Assembly: GCA_017991315.1 (NCBI GenBank)
Contig: JAGOQS010000001.1
Span: 124,001-188,000 of the forward strand
DNA from: Ferrovibrio sp.
Lineage (GTDB): Bacteria > Pseudomonadota > Alphaproteobacteria > Ferrovibrionales > Ferrovibrionaceae
Reading direction: 5' to 3'
DNA length: 64,000 bases
Shown: positions 53,159 to 64,000 of the stretch, in pieces
Layout: the number at the start of each line of letters is the position of its first letter
How positions within the stretch are numbered: position 1 is the stretch's first letter
Program-made: the position numbers and the translations under genes
Notes under the pieces: model-generated
What the model was told of the DNA's origin: nothing
The model's database searches: none
What the model saw: the letters and a program-made list of their open reading frames with translations, nothing else

Positions 53159-54280
53159 TCAGCTTGCGGTTTTCTGCGCCGTGGGGCCGGGGGCCGGGGT
53201 GTCCGGGGCATTGGTCTGGCGCACGCGCGAACCATCGCGCAATTGCTGCAAGCCGGTGACGGCGACCTGGTCGTCTGGGCGCAGGCCGTTGGTGATCTGG
53301 GCCAGGCCGGGCAGGCGCTGGCCAAGCGTGACGCGGGTGCGTGCGGCGCGGCCGTCCCGGATCACGAACACGAATTGCTCACCGCCCTGGGCCAGCAGCG
53401 ATTCTTCCGGCACCACCATGGCGTCGGCCACCTTGCCCATGTTCAGCGTTACGGTCATGAACATGCCGGGCTTCAGGGCGTCGTCGGCATTGGGGATGTT
53501 GGCGCGCACGCGGATCGCCCGCTTGGTCGGGTCGATGCGGGTGTCGACGGTGGTGACAGTGCCCTCGAACTTGCGGTTCGGCATCGACGTCGCCCTGGCG
53601 CTCACCGCGCTGCCCTGGGCGATGCCGCTCAGCACGGTTTCCGGCACATCGAATTCCAGCTTGATCACCGAGGTGTCGTCCAGCGTGGTGATGGCGTCGC
53701 CGGGCTTCACCAGGGCGCCGAGCGAGACGCGGCGCATGCCGAGCCGGCCGGAGAAGGGGGCGCGGATCACGCTGTCGGAGAATTTCGCCTGCTCGCCGCG
53801 CAGCCGCGCCTCGGCGGCCTCGAAGGTCTTGCTCAGTTCATCGACGCGGGCCTGGGCGACGTTCTTGGTATCGAGCAGCGACGCGGCGCGCTCATAGGCC
53901 AGCTTGGCGGCGTCGCGGGCGGCGCGCAGTTCGGCCAGCTTGGCGGTGGACTCGCCGGCTTCCAGTTCCACCAGGATGACGCCGGCCTTGACCAACTGGC
54001 CTTCCTGGAAATTGATCCGCTCAATGGTGCCGTTGCCCTTGGCGGTGATGGTCACCGCCTCATTCGACTGGGCCGTGCCCACGGCTTCCATGGTGCGCGC
54101 CACATCCATGCGCCGCACCGGCTGGGTCTCCACCGGAATGACCGGGGCGGTACCGGCGGGCCGCGCCGCCGTGGGTTGCGCGCCGGTGCCGATGAACGGC
54201 AGCTTGTCGCGGTACATATATCCGGCTGCGCCCGCCCCCAGGATGATGCCGGTGACGACGATCTGACCCCATAGTTTCAT
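53159..54280 (-). CDS. RND efflux periplasmic adaptor (MFP) subunit
   Basis: This adaptor has 373 residues. I took ATG 54280, where a single N-terminal anchor (LWGQIVVTGIILGAGAAGYMY) begins; the frame extends to 54373 without support. Lipoyl-like halves (GNGTIERINFQEGQLVKAGVILVELE and FSGRLGMRRVSLGALVKPGDAI) bracket a coiled-coil hairpin (~residues 105-170), followed by beta-barrel and MP domains. It links the RND permease to an outer-membrane channel and is the first gene of the operon adaptor-permease-Hpt. Confidence 0.94.
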   Translation of the reverse strand: MKLWGQIVVTGIILGAGAAGYMYRDKLPFIGTGAQPTAARPAGTAPVIPVETQPVRRMDVARTMEAVGTAQSNEAVTITAKGNGTIERINFQEGQLVKAGVILVELEAGESTAKLAELRAARDAAKLAYERAASLLDTKNVAQARVDELSKTFEAAEARLRGEQAKFSDSVIRAPFSGRLGMRRVSLGALVKPGDAITTLDDTSVIKLEFDVPETVLSGIAQGSAVSARATSMPNRKFEGTVTTVDTRIDPTKRAIRVRANIPNADDALKPGMFMTVTLNMGKVADAMVVPEESLLAQGGEQFVFVIRDGRAARTRVTLGQRLPGLAQITNGLRPDDQVAVTGLQQLRDGSRVRQTNAPDTPAPGPTAQKTAS

Positions 54281-54493
54281 TGGCTTTGGTAATCCTTCCT
54301 GTCTTGCATGCAGAATACACGGGGCGCCAGAGCGTTGCCTAGCCATGTCTTTGCATGACAGAATTAGCGTCAATCACACGGTCGGGAAGCTGCTTTCCTG
54401 CGCTAAAAGCTTGCAGTATCCCGGCCCTGATCATCACGCCGGCCTGACGGTTTTGGCGTGCAATACCAATGCCACCCGGAGGGAATTTCCGTC

Positions 54494-55423
54494 ATGGCTA
54501 CGGCCCTGTTCAGCCATAGCGCCTGCTTGCACCACGATACCGGGCCGGGTCACCCTGAATGCGCGGACAGGTTGCGGGTCATCCTGGCGCGGCTGGAAAC
54601 CGAGGAGTTCGCCTGGCTGGACCGCCGCGAGGCGCCGCTCGCCGAGGTGTCACAAATTGCCCGTGTGCATGGCGAGGGCTTTGCCGAGGCCCTGCTGGAT
54701 GCCGTGCCGGCGGAGGGCTATGCCGCCATCGACGGCGACACGGTGATCTCACCGGGCTCGGGCGAGGCAGCGTTCCGGGCAGCCGGGGCGGTCTGCGCCG
54801 CCGTGGACGCGGTGATGCAGGGCGAGATCCGCAATGCCTTCTGCGCCGTGCGACCGCCCGGCCACCATGCCGAGCCGGATCAGGCCATGGGCTTCTGCCT
54901 GTTCAACAATGTCGCCATCGGGGCGCTGCATGCCCGGGCCCGCTGGGGCGTGCGCCGGGTCGCGGTGATCGATTTCGATGTGCATCACGGCAACGGCACC
55001 CAGGCCGCCTTCAACAATGACCCCGACCTGTTCTACGCCTCCACGCACCAGTCGCCGCTCTATCCCGGCACCGGCCAGGCCCATGAGCATGGCGTTGCCG
55101 GCAATATCCTGAACCTGCCGCTGCGGCCGTTTGCCGGCTCGGCCGAGTTCCGCTCCCGCGTCGCCGAGCAGCTCTTGCCCGAACTGCGCCGCTTCAAGCC
55201 GGAATTGCTGCTGATTTCCGCCGGCTTCGACGCCCATGCGCGCGACCCGCTGGCACAGCTCAACCTCACCGATGATGACTACTACTGGGTGACGGAACAG
55301 TTACTGAAGATCGCCGCCGATACCGCCGAGGGCCGCGTCGTCTCGGCGCTGGAAGGCGGCTATGACCTGCGCGCCCTGGCCAGCGCCTCGGCAGCCCATG
55401 TGCGCGCCCTGATGGCGGGGTGA
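54494..55423 (+). CDS. Histone deacetylase-like (AcuC/APAH family) hydrolase
   Basis: This zinc hydrolase has 309 residues, with the start ATG 54494 after GGAGGG. Motifs FSHSACLHHDTGPGHPECADRL, VRPPGHHAEPDQAMGFCLFNNVAIGA, VIDFDVHHGNGTQAAF (Asp-x-His zinc ligands) and LISAGFDAHARDPL (second Asp ligand) are those of class II HDAC-like deacylases. Bacterial members remove acetyl groups from polyamines or proteins. It stands between the divergent efflux operon and ettA, 95 bp before the latter. The 213 bp upstream hold no site I recognise. Confidence 0.93.
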   Translation: MATALFSHSACLHHDTGPGHPECADRLRVILARLETEEFAWLDRREAPLAEVSQIARVHGEGFAEALLDAVPAEGYAAIDGDTVISPGSGEAAFRAAGAVCAAVDAVMQGEIRNAFCAVRPPGHHAEPDQAMGFCLFNNVAIGALHARARWGVRRVAVIDFDVHHGNGTQAAFNNDPDLFYASTHQSPLYPGTGQAHEHGVAGNILNLPLRPFAGSAEFRSRVAEQLLPELRRFKPELLLISAGFDAHARDPLAQLNLTDDDYYWVTEQLLKIAADTAEGRVVSALEGGYDLRALASASAAHVRALMAG

Positions 55424-55518
55424 GTTTGGTCCCCGCGATTGCATAGACGCCCCGCTTTCTATAAAAATCCGCCACATTTCCCAGCATCCAGTCACAAGCA
55501 TTCACCCGGAGCAGAACA

Positions 55519-57201
<1,683 letters not shown>

Positions 57202-57218
57202 TGGGGCTGCGTAGCTAA

Positions 57219-58250
57219 ATGAATCGCCGCGAGCGGCGCAGGCAGGGCAAGGCGGGGGCTGCGGCGCCGACTGCTGCCGCTGCGCCGCTTTCGGTCAGTT
57301 CCATGCTCATGGGTCTGGCTGGCCAGGGTAGTGCGGCGCCGGCCATGGCCGCGCCAGCCATGCTGGCAGCCGATCCGGTGCAGAGCCTGCTGGCGCGCGA
57401 GCGGCAGCAGCGCGAACTGGCGGAAGAACTGGCGCGGCAGCAGCGCGCCTTGGCCGCCGAGCCGGATTCCGAATTGCTGCTGCGCTCGGTCGGCCGGCTG
57501 CAACTGCGCCTGGAACGTCGTGCCGATGCGCTGATCACCTATCGTCGCCTGTTGCAGCTCAAGCCCGATCATGCCGAAGCGGCGCATCTTGCCGCCATCC
57601 TTGCCGGCGCCACGCCGGAAAAGGCTGACGCCGACTATGTCGCGAAACTGTTCGATGCCTTCGCCGACAATTTCGACCGCACCCTGACCCATTGGCTCGA
57701 CTATCGCGCGCCGCAGCATGTGGCGGAGATGGCACGCGCCGCATTGGCGGGCCGTGTTGCCGAGCATGCGCTGGATCTCGGTTGCGGCACCGGCCTGCTG
57801 GCGCCGGAAATGAATGGCCTGGTGCGGCGGCTGGATGGCATCGACCTGTCGCCGCGCATGGTCGAGAAGGCGGCTGAGCGCAAGCTCTACCACCAGCTCG
57901 AGGTGGCCGAGATCGTCGCCTATCTCTCAGGCCGCCCGGCGCGGTTCGACCTGCTGCTGGCCGCCGATGTGCTGGCTTATTTCGGCAAGCTGGACGAAGT
58001 CTTCGCAGCCGCCAAGGCGGCGCTAAAGCCGGGCGGTCATTTCGTCGCCACGGTGGAAGCGCATTCGGGCGATGGTTTCAGCGCCGGTAAAAGCGGCCGC
58101 TTCGCCCATGGCGAGGGCTATCTGCGCCAGGCGGCGCAGACAGCAGGGTTCGCCGTTGCCTCCCTGCAGCCTGTCGCGCTGCGCATGGAGGACGGCAAGC
58201 CGGTGCCGGGCCTGGTCTTCGCGCTTGGCCTACAGGCCGGCACTGAATAA
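57219..58250 (+). CDS. SAM-dependent methyltransferase with helical N-terminal region
   Basis: This protein has 343 residues. The first ~60 residues are Ala-rich and likely flexible; residues ~65-130 form TPR-like helices (LRLERRADALITYRRLLQLKPDHAEAAHL). A Rossmann methyltransferase follows: ALDLGCGTGLLAPEM (motif I) near residue 185, LDGIDLSPRMVEKA, and FDLLLAADVLAYFG (motif IV). It resembles the predicted TPR methyltransferases of COG4976. The substrate is unknown. It starts 17 bp after ettA. Confidence 0.85.
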   Translation: MNRRERRRQGKAGAAAPTAAAAPLSVSSMLMGLAGQGSAAPAMAAPAMLAADPVQSLLARERQQRELAEELARQQRALAAEPDSELLLRSVGRLQLRLERRADALITYRRLLQLKPDHAEAAHLAAILAGATPEKADADYVAKLFDAFADNFDRTLTHWLDYRAPQHVAEMARAALAGRVAEHALDLGCGTGLLAPEMNGLVRRLDGIDLSPRMVEKAAERKLYHQLEVAEIVAYLSGRPARFDLLLAADVLAYFGKLDEVFAAAKAALKPGGHFVATVEAHSGDGFSAGKSGRFAHGEGYLRQAAQTAGFAVASLQPVALRMEDGKPVPGLVFALGLQAGTE

Positions 58251-58275
58251 CGCATTCGGCCGGTTCGGCCTGCCT

Positions 58276-58728
58276 CTATTGTCCCCGCCGCTTCAGGCGG
58301 TGCAGGCAGGTGACGGTAAGGATCAGTTCGCCGCGCTGATTGAAAGTGTCGTGCCGCATCACCACGATGCCGCGGTCCGGTTTCGATTGCGATGGTTTCA
58401 CTTCCATCACCTCGGCTTCGACGCGGATGGTGTCGCCGGGGCGCAGCGGCTTCAGCCAGCGCAGGTCTTCCATGCCCGGCGAGCCCAGATTGGCCTTGGC
58501 GAAAACCTCGAGGCGGAAGAATTGCGCGAAACTTAAGGACAGTGTGTGGAAGCCGGATGCGATCAGGCCGCCGAATTCGGTATCGCGCGCCGCTTCGCTG
58601 TCGATATGGAACGGCTGCGGGTCGTAGACGCGGGCGAAATCGAGAATCTGCGCCTCGCTCACCGTAACGCCGGGCGTGGTGAAGCTGTGGCCGGGCAGCA
58701 GATCATCGAAATACCAGTCAGCCGCCAT
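58276..58728 (-). CDS. MaoC-like hot-dog dehydratase
   Basis: This hot-dog-fold protein has 150 residues from ATG 58728. DFARVYDPQPFHID carries the MaoC active-site Asp and His of (R)-specific enoyl-CoA hydratases, and GGLIASGFHTLSLSF is the substrate-tunnel segment. It would hydrate or dehydrate an acyl-CoA; the true substrate is unknown. Its start overlaps the stop of the EamA gene upstream on the same strand, so the two are probably co-transcribed. A longer start at 58752 is possible. Confidence 0.87.
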   Translation of the reverse strand: MAADWYFDDLLPGHSFTTPGVTVSEAQILDFARVYDPQPFHIDSEAARDTEFGGLIASGFHTLSLSFAQFFRLEVFAKANLGSPGMEDLRWLKPLRPGDTIRVEAEVMEVKPSQSKPDRGIVVMRHDTFNQRGELILTVTCLHRLKRRGQ

Positions 58729-59671
58729 TGCCGGGGGTCCTTTGCGTGCCAAGCCGCGTCATCATCAGGCCGGCCAGCACCACGGCGGCGCCAATGGTTT
58801 GGGCTAGGCTGATGCTTTCGCCGAGCACCAGGGCAGCGCTGATCATGGCGAAGACCGGGATCAGGTAGGAATAGGTGGCGGCGCGCGCCACGCCCAGCTT
58901 GGCCACGCCTTCATACCACCACAGATACCCGAGCGCGCCGGCGCCGACCGAGGTGAACAGGAAACCGGCCCAGATTGTGAGGGTGGTGGCGCCCCAGTCG
59001 GCGCGGGCGATATCGACGATGGACAAGGGGATCAGCAGCAGCGAGCCGAACAGCATCGACCAGGCAGTGACGCGCAGCGCACCCAGGCTGGCGATGTAGC
59101 GCGGCCCCATCACGGAATAGGTCGCCCAGCAGAAGGCGACGCCAAGGAACATCAGGTCGCCCACCAGGTCGCCGCCATCCAGCGTGATGCCGGTGAGGCT
59201 GTTGTTGATCACCAGGAACACCCCGGCAAACGACAGCAGCACGCCGCTCCAGGCCAGCGCGCCGGGCGTGCTCTCGCGTTTCACCAGGTTGCGCACGGTG
59301 GTCATCAGCATGGCGAAGATCGGCGATACCGCCACCAGGATCGCGCCCTTCGAGGCGGCGGTGAAGGTCAGCGCGTTGGTCCACAGCAACTGCATCATGG
59401 TGACGCCGATAAAGCCGAGCAGCGCCAGGGCCGGAATGTCGCGCCGCCGGGGCGGTTGCAGGCCGCCGCGCATCGCCATCAGGCCGAGCAGCACCAGGGC
59501 GGCCAGCAGATAGCGGGTGGTGGCATAGGCCATCGGCGGCAGGAAGCCGAGGATATACTTCGCCACCGGGAAGGTGTTGCCCCAGATGAACACCGTGAGC
59601 AGCAGATAGAAATCGGCGGTGCTGAAGCCGAAGCCGGAGCCCTTTGGCAGGGAGTGCTGAGGCGCGCTCAT
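58718..59671 (-). CDS. EamA/DMT family drug-metabolite transporter
   Basis: This inner-membrane protein has 317 residues with about ten predicted transmembrane helices in two EamA halves: LLLTVFIWGNTFPVAKYILGFLPPMAYATTRYLLAALVL leads the first, and LVGDLMFLGVAFCWATYSVMGPRYI the second. I prefer ATG 59671 to a frame extending to 59713. Members export small metabolites or amino acids; the substrate cannot be read. The following MaoC gene overlaps its stop by 11 bp. Confidence 0.9.
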   Translation of the reverse strand: MSAPQHSLPKGSGFGFSTADFYLLLTVFIWGNTFPVAKYILGFLPPMAYATTRYLLAALVLLGLMAMRGGLQPPRRRDIPALALLGFIGVTMMQLLWTNALTFTAASKGAILVAVSPIFAMLMTTVRNLVKRESTPGALAWSGVLLSFAGVFLVINNSLTGITLDGGDLVGDLMFLGVAFCWATYSVMGPRYIASLGALRVTAWSMLFGSLLLIPLSIVDIARADWGATTLTIWAGFLFTSVGAGALGYLWWYEGVAKLGVARAATYSYLIPVFAMISAALVLGESISLAQTIGAAVVLAGLMMTRLGTQRTPGNGG

Positions 59672-59718
59672 GCCGCATGCCGCCTTTGCATTTTTTGCAA
59701 CCCTGGCTCCCAAAACAA

Positions 59719-59746
59719 AGACGGCAGGGGAATGCCCCTGCCGTCT
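59719..59746 (-). terminator. Terminator downstream of the NMT1-like binding protein gene
   Basis: AGACGGCAGGGG and CCCCTGCCGTCT pair over 12 bp around a 4-nt loop. On the minus strand a T-rich tail (TTGTTTTGG) follows. It lies 75 bp past the stop of the minus-strand gene at 59822. Confidence 0.8.
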
Positions 59747-59821
59747 GTATTATTCATTCAGCGTTATATAGCGTGGATCGGGCGGCGCGTCACGCCCCGC
59801 CCCATCTGGGTGGCCTGGTTC

Positions 59822-62393
<2,572 letters not shown>

Positions 62394-62413
62394 TTGCTCT
62401 TCACCCCCATAGC

Positions 62414-62451
62414 AACGGGCCGGCTGCCGCAGCGGCAGGCGGCCCGTTTTT
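62414..62451 (+). terminator. Rho-independent terminator after aspartate aminotransferase
   Basis: AACGGGCC pairs with GGCCCGTT around an inner hairpin CTGCCGcagCGGCAG, and a run of five T follows. It lies 20 bp past the stop codon. Confidence 0.9.
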
Positions 62452-62577
62452 AGTGACCGCCGTCACGCGGCGGCGTCGCGGGCGCGGTTTTGCGCCAAAC
62501 TTCACTTTGTCGCGCCCCATGGCAATGCTAAAGCCACCATACAGGGACGCGCGCGACGCAACGAATGGATCAGCACG

Positions 62578-62850
62578 ATGCCGACAACCGTAAAGAAGCG
62601 GTCGGTGGTCGTTGGTGGCCATCGCACCAGCATTTCGCTCGAACGCGCCTTCTGGGATGCGCTGCGTCGTCTCGCCCAGGCCGAGGGCAAGACCATCAAT
62701 CAGATGGTGAGCGATATCGACGCGGCGCGGCAGGGCAATCTGTCCAGCGCGATCCGGGTCTATGTGCTCAGCCGCGCCAGCCAGGGCCACCTGCCGCCGG
62801 AGAATAATCCCCCGGGCATATTGCCTGCGGAGGAAGACGACGACAGTTAG
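62578..62850 (+). CDS. Ribbon-helix-helix DNA-binding protein (RHH_4 type)
   Basis: This 90-residue protein has KKRSVVVGGHRTSISLERAFWDALRRLAQAEGKTINQMVSDID followed by NLSSAIRVYVLSRA, the pattern of the alphaproteobacterial ribbon-helix-helix_4 family; the strand (SVVVGGHRTSISL) would dimerise and contact DNA. The tail is acidic (EEDDDS). It is a small regulator of unknown target. The nearest downstream gene, an efflux adaptor 44 bp away, is one candidate. Confidence 0.85.
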   Translation: MPTTVKKRSVVVGGHRTSISLERAFWDALRRLAQAEGKTINQMVSDIDAARQGNLSSAIRVYVLSRASQGHLPPENNPPGILPAEEDDDS

Positions 62851-62894
62851 GCGGCATCGCCAGTCTCGATGCCGCCGCAGGCGGAGACGAGACC

Positions 62895-64000
62895 ATGCGC
62901 AAGCCTTTCCTCATCCTGCTGCCGCTGCTGGCCCTGGGCCTGGCCGCCTGCGACCAGCCGGCGCCGCCGCCCGAACCGATCCGCCCGGTGCGCATCGCCA
63001 CCGTGTCGCCGCAGGCCTATGAAGGCCGCTCCACCTATACCGGCGAAGTGCGCGCCCGCTACGAGACCAATCTGGCTTTCCGCATCGGCGGCAAGATCGT
63101 CGCCCGCTATGTCGAGATCGGCTCGGAAGTGAAGAAGGGCACGCTGCTGGCCCGCCTCGATCCCGAGGATACCCGGCTCGCCATCGAGAATGCCCGCGCG
63201 CAGCTCAATGCTGCCCAGGCCGATCATAACCAGGCGCAGACCGATCTGGCGCGCTACCGCAAACTGTTCGAGACCAAGGTGATCAGCCAGGCCGAGATCG
63301 ACCGCCGCACGACTGTTGCGGATTCGGCTCAGGCTAGGCTGGAAAGCGCGCGCTCACAGTTGCGCGTGATGCAGAACCAGCAGGGCTATACCGAGCTGCA
63401 GGCCGATGCCGATGGCGTCGTCACCTCGATCTCGGTGGAAGCAGGCCAGGTGGTGGCGGCCGGCCAGACCGTGATGCGGCTGGCGCGACCGGAAGAGAAG
63501 GAAGTGGTGTTCAGCGTCGCCGAGAACCGGCTCGACGAACTGCGCCATGCCTCGGCAATCCGCCTGGCGCTGTGGTCGCAGCCGGAGCAGACCTATGCCG
63601 GTGTGGTGCGCGAGATCGCGCCGGGCGCCGACCCGGTGACGCGGACCTATGCCGTGAAGGTGAGCGTACAGAATCCGCCGCCGACCATGCGGCTCGGCAT
63701 GACCGCCAGCGTCACCATCGTGCGGCGCGGCGACGAGCGCATGGTGGCCCTGCCGCTTTCCGCGCTCTACCAGGAACAGGCGGCGGGTCAGGCGGGCGGC
63801 CAGCCTTCGCAGATCCGCCCTGCCGTTTGGGTCTACGATGCGGCGACCGAAACCGTGAATCTGCGCCCGGTGCAGGTCTCGGCCTATGTCGAGAAATATG
63901 TGCTGATCACCGATGGCCTGAAGCATGGCGAGAAGGTGGTGACGGCCGGCGTGCATAAGCTGATCCCGAACCAGAAAGTGCGGCTGCTGCCGGAGACGGC
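62895..64000 (+). CDS. RND efflux adaptor lipoprotein (3' end outside window)
   Basis: A membrane-fusion protein whose first 368 residues are seen; the frame is open at the window end. The lipobox LLALGLAACDQP predicts lipidation on Cys, with a Pro-rich lead (PAPPPEPIRPVRI). The lipoyl and hairpin regions (YVEIGSEVKKGTLLARLDPEDTRLAIENARAQLNAA...) and beta-barrel parts (GMTASVTIVRRG) follow the MexA/AcrA plan. It is distinct from the adaptor at 53-54 kb, so the genome has at least two RND systems. The permease gene presumably starts just beyond the window. Confidence 0.92.
   Translation, partial: MRKPFLILLPLLALGLAACDQPAPPPEPIRPVRIATVSPQAYEGRSTYTGEVRARYETNLAFRIGGKIVARYVEIGSEVKKGTLLARLDPEDTRLAIENARAQLNAAQADHNQAQTDLARYRKLFETKVISQAEIDRRTTVADSAQARLESARSQLRVMQNQQGYTELQADADGVVTSISVEAGQVVAAGQTVMRLARPEEKEVVFSVAENRLDELRHASAIRLALWSQPEQTYAGVVREIAPGADPVTRTYAVKVSVQNPPPTMRLGMTASVTIVRRGDERMVALPLSALYQEQAAGQAGGQPSQIRPAVWVYDAATETVNLRPVQVSAYVEKYVLITDGLKHGEKVVTAGVHKLIPNQKVRLLPET

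Overview
The window reads as a high-GC alphaproteobacterial chromosome, probably from the Rhodospirillales neighbourhood. That placement is an inference. It rests on a C4-pathway 5-aminolevulinate synthase (hemA), the rph-rdgB-hemW gene order, an alphaproteobacterial-type ribbon-helix-helix protein, PAS_5-type sensory proteins, intracellular PHB metabolism and a membrane-bound Tat-exported formate dehydrogenase (FDH) with its usual alphaproteobacterial accessory genes. No rRNA, tRNA or CRISPR array was found.

Layout. 1-3.4 kb: the edge of an accessory island, with the C-terminal part of a type III restriction/helicase subunit meeting a tyrosine integrase head to head; base use is more A/T-rich than in the rest of the window. 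3.4-21.8 kb: an 18-kb formate dehydrogenase supercluster. A tungstate transporter (tupB-tupC-tupA, minus strand) diverges from fdhD across a 36-bp palindrome that resembles a ModE/TunR operator. fdhD is followed by five short-spaced or overlapping genes of mostly unknown function (lipoate-ligase-like, DUF6505, DUF6352, DUF3305, DUF3306), then an unusual TorD-type chaperone carrying an N-terminal YdaS/Cro-like DNA-binding domain, a small Tat peptide, fdhA (cysteine, not selenocysteine), fdhB, fdhC and a clean terminator. Next come a secreted WD40 propeller, a 47-residue membrane peptide, a c-type cytochrome, a 681-residue multi-[4Fe-4S] protein, mobB and moeA. Together these cover metal uptake, cofactor synthesis, cofactor sulfuration, chaperoning, catalysis and probable electron hand-off.

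22-32 kb: signalling and housekeeping genes: a soluble BdlA-like chemoreceptor, a GAF/PAS_5 protein, a radical SAM protein, a glutathione transferase, a PHB depolymerase preceded by a PhaR-like palindrome, a lone receiver and a large hybrid kinase. 32-39.7 kb: one gene for a giant secreted-type protein built from about 52 copies of a 46-residue beta-rich repeat capped by RTX repeats. 39.7-43.3 kb: an outer-membrane barrel and a ZnuD-like TonB receptor, with a strong Zur-like palindrome at the receptor promoter.

43.3-64 kb: rph-rdgB-hemW, an L,D-transpeptidase, a chlorite-dismutase-like protein with the key heme residues, a small P-loop protein, hemA, a degenerate receiver, an Hpt protein translationally coupled to an RND efflux pump, a histone-deacetylase-like enzyme, ettA, a methyltransferase, a MaoC hydratase, an EamA exporter, an orphan NMT1-like binding protein, an aspartate aminotransferase, a ribbon-helix-helix protein and the start of a second RND adaptor cut by the window end.

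Most promising for new biology: the FDH accessory module with its DNA-binding chaperone and possible RNA switch, the giant repeat protein, and the chlorite-dismutase-like gene.
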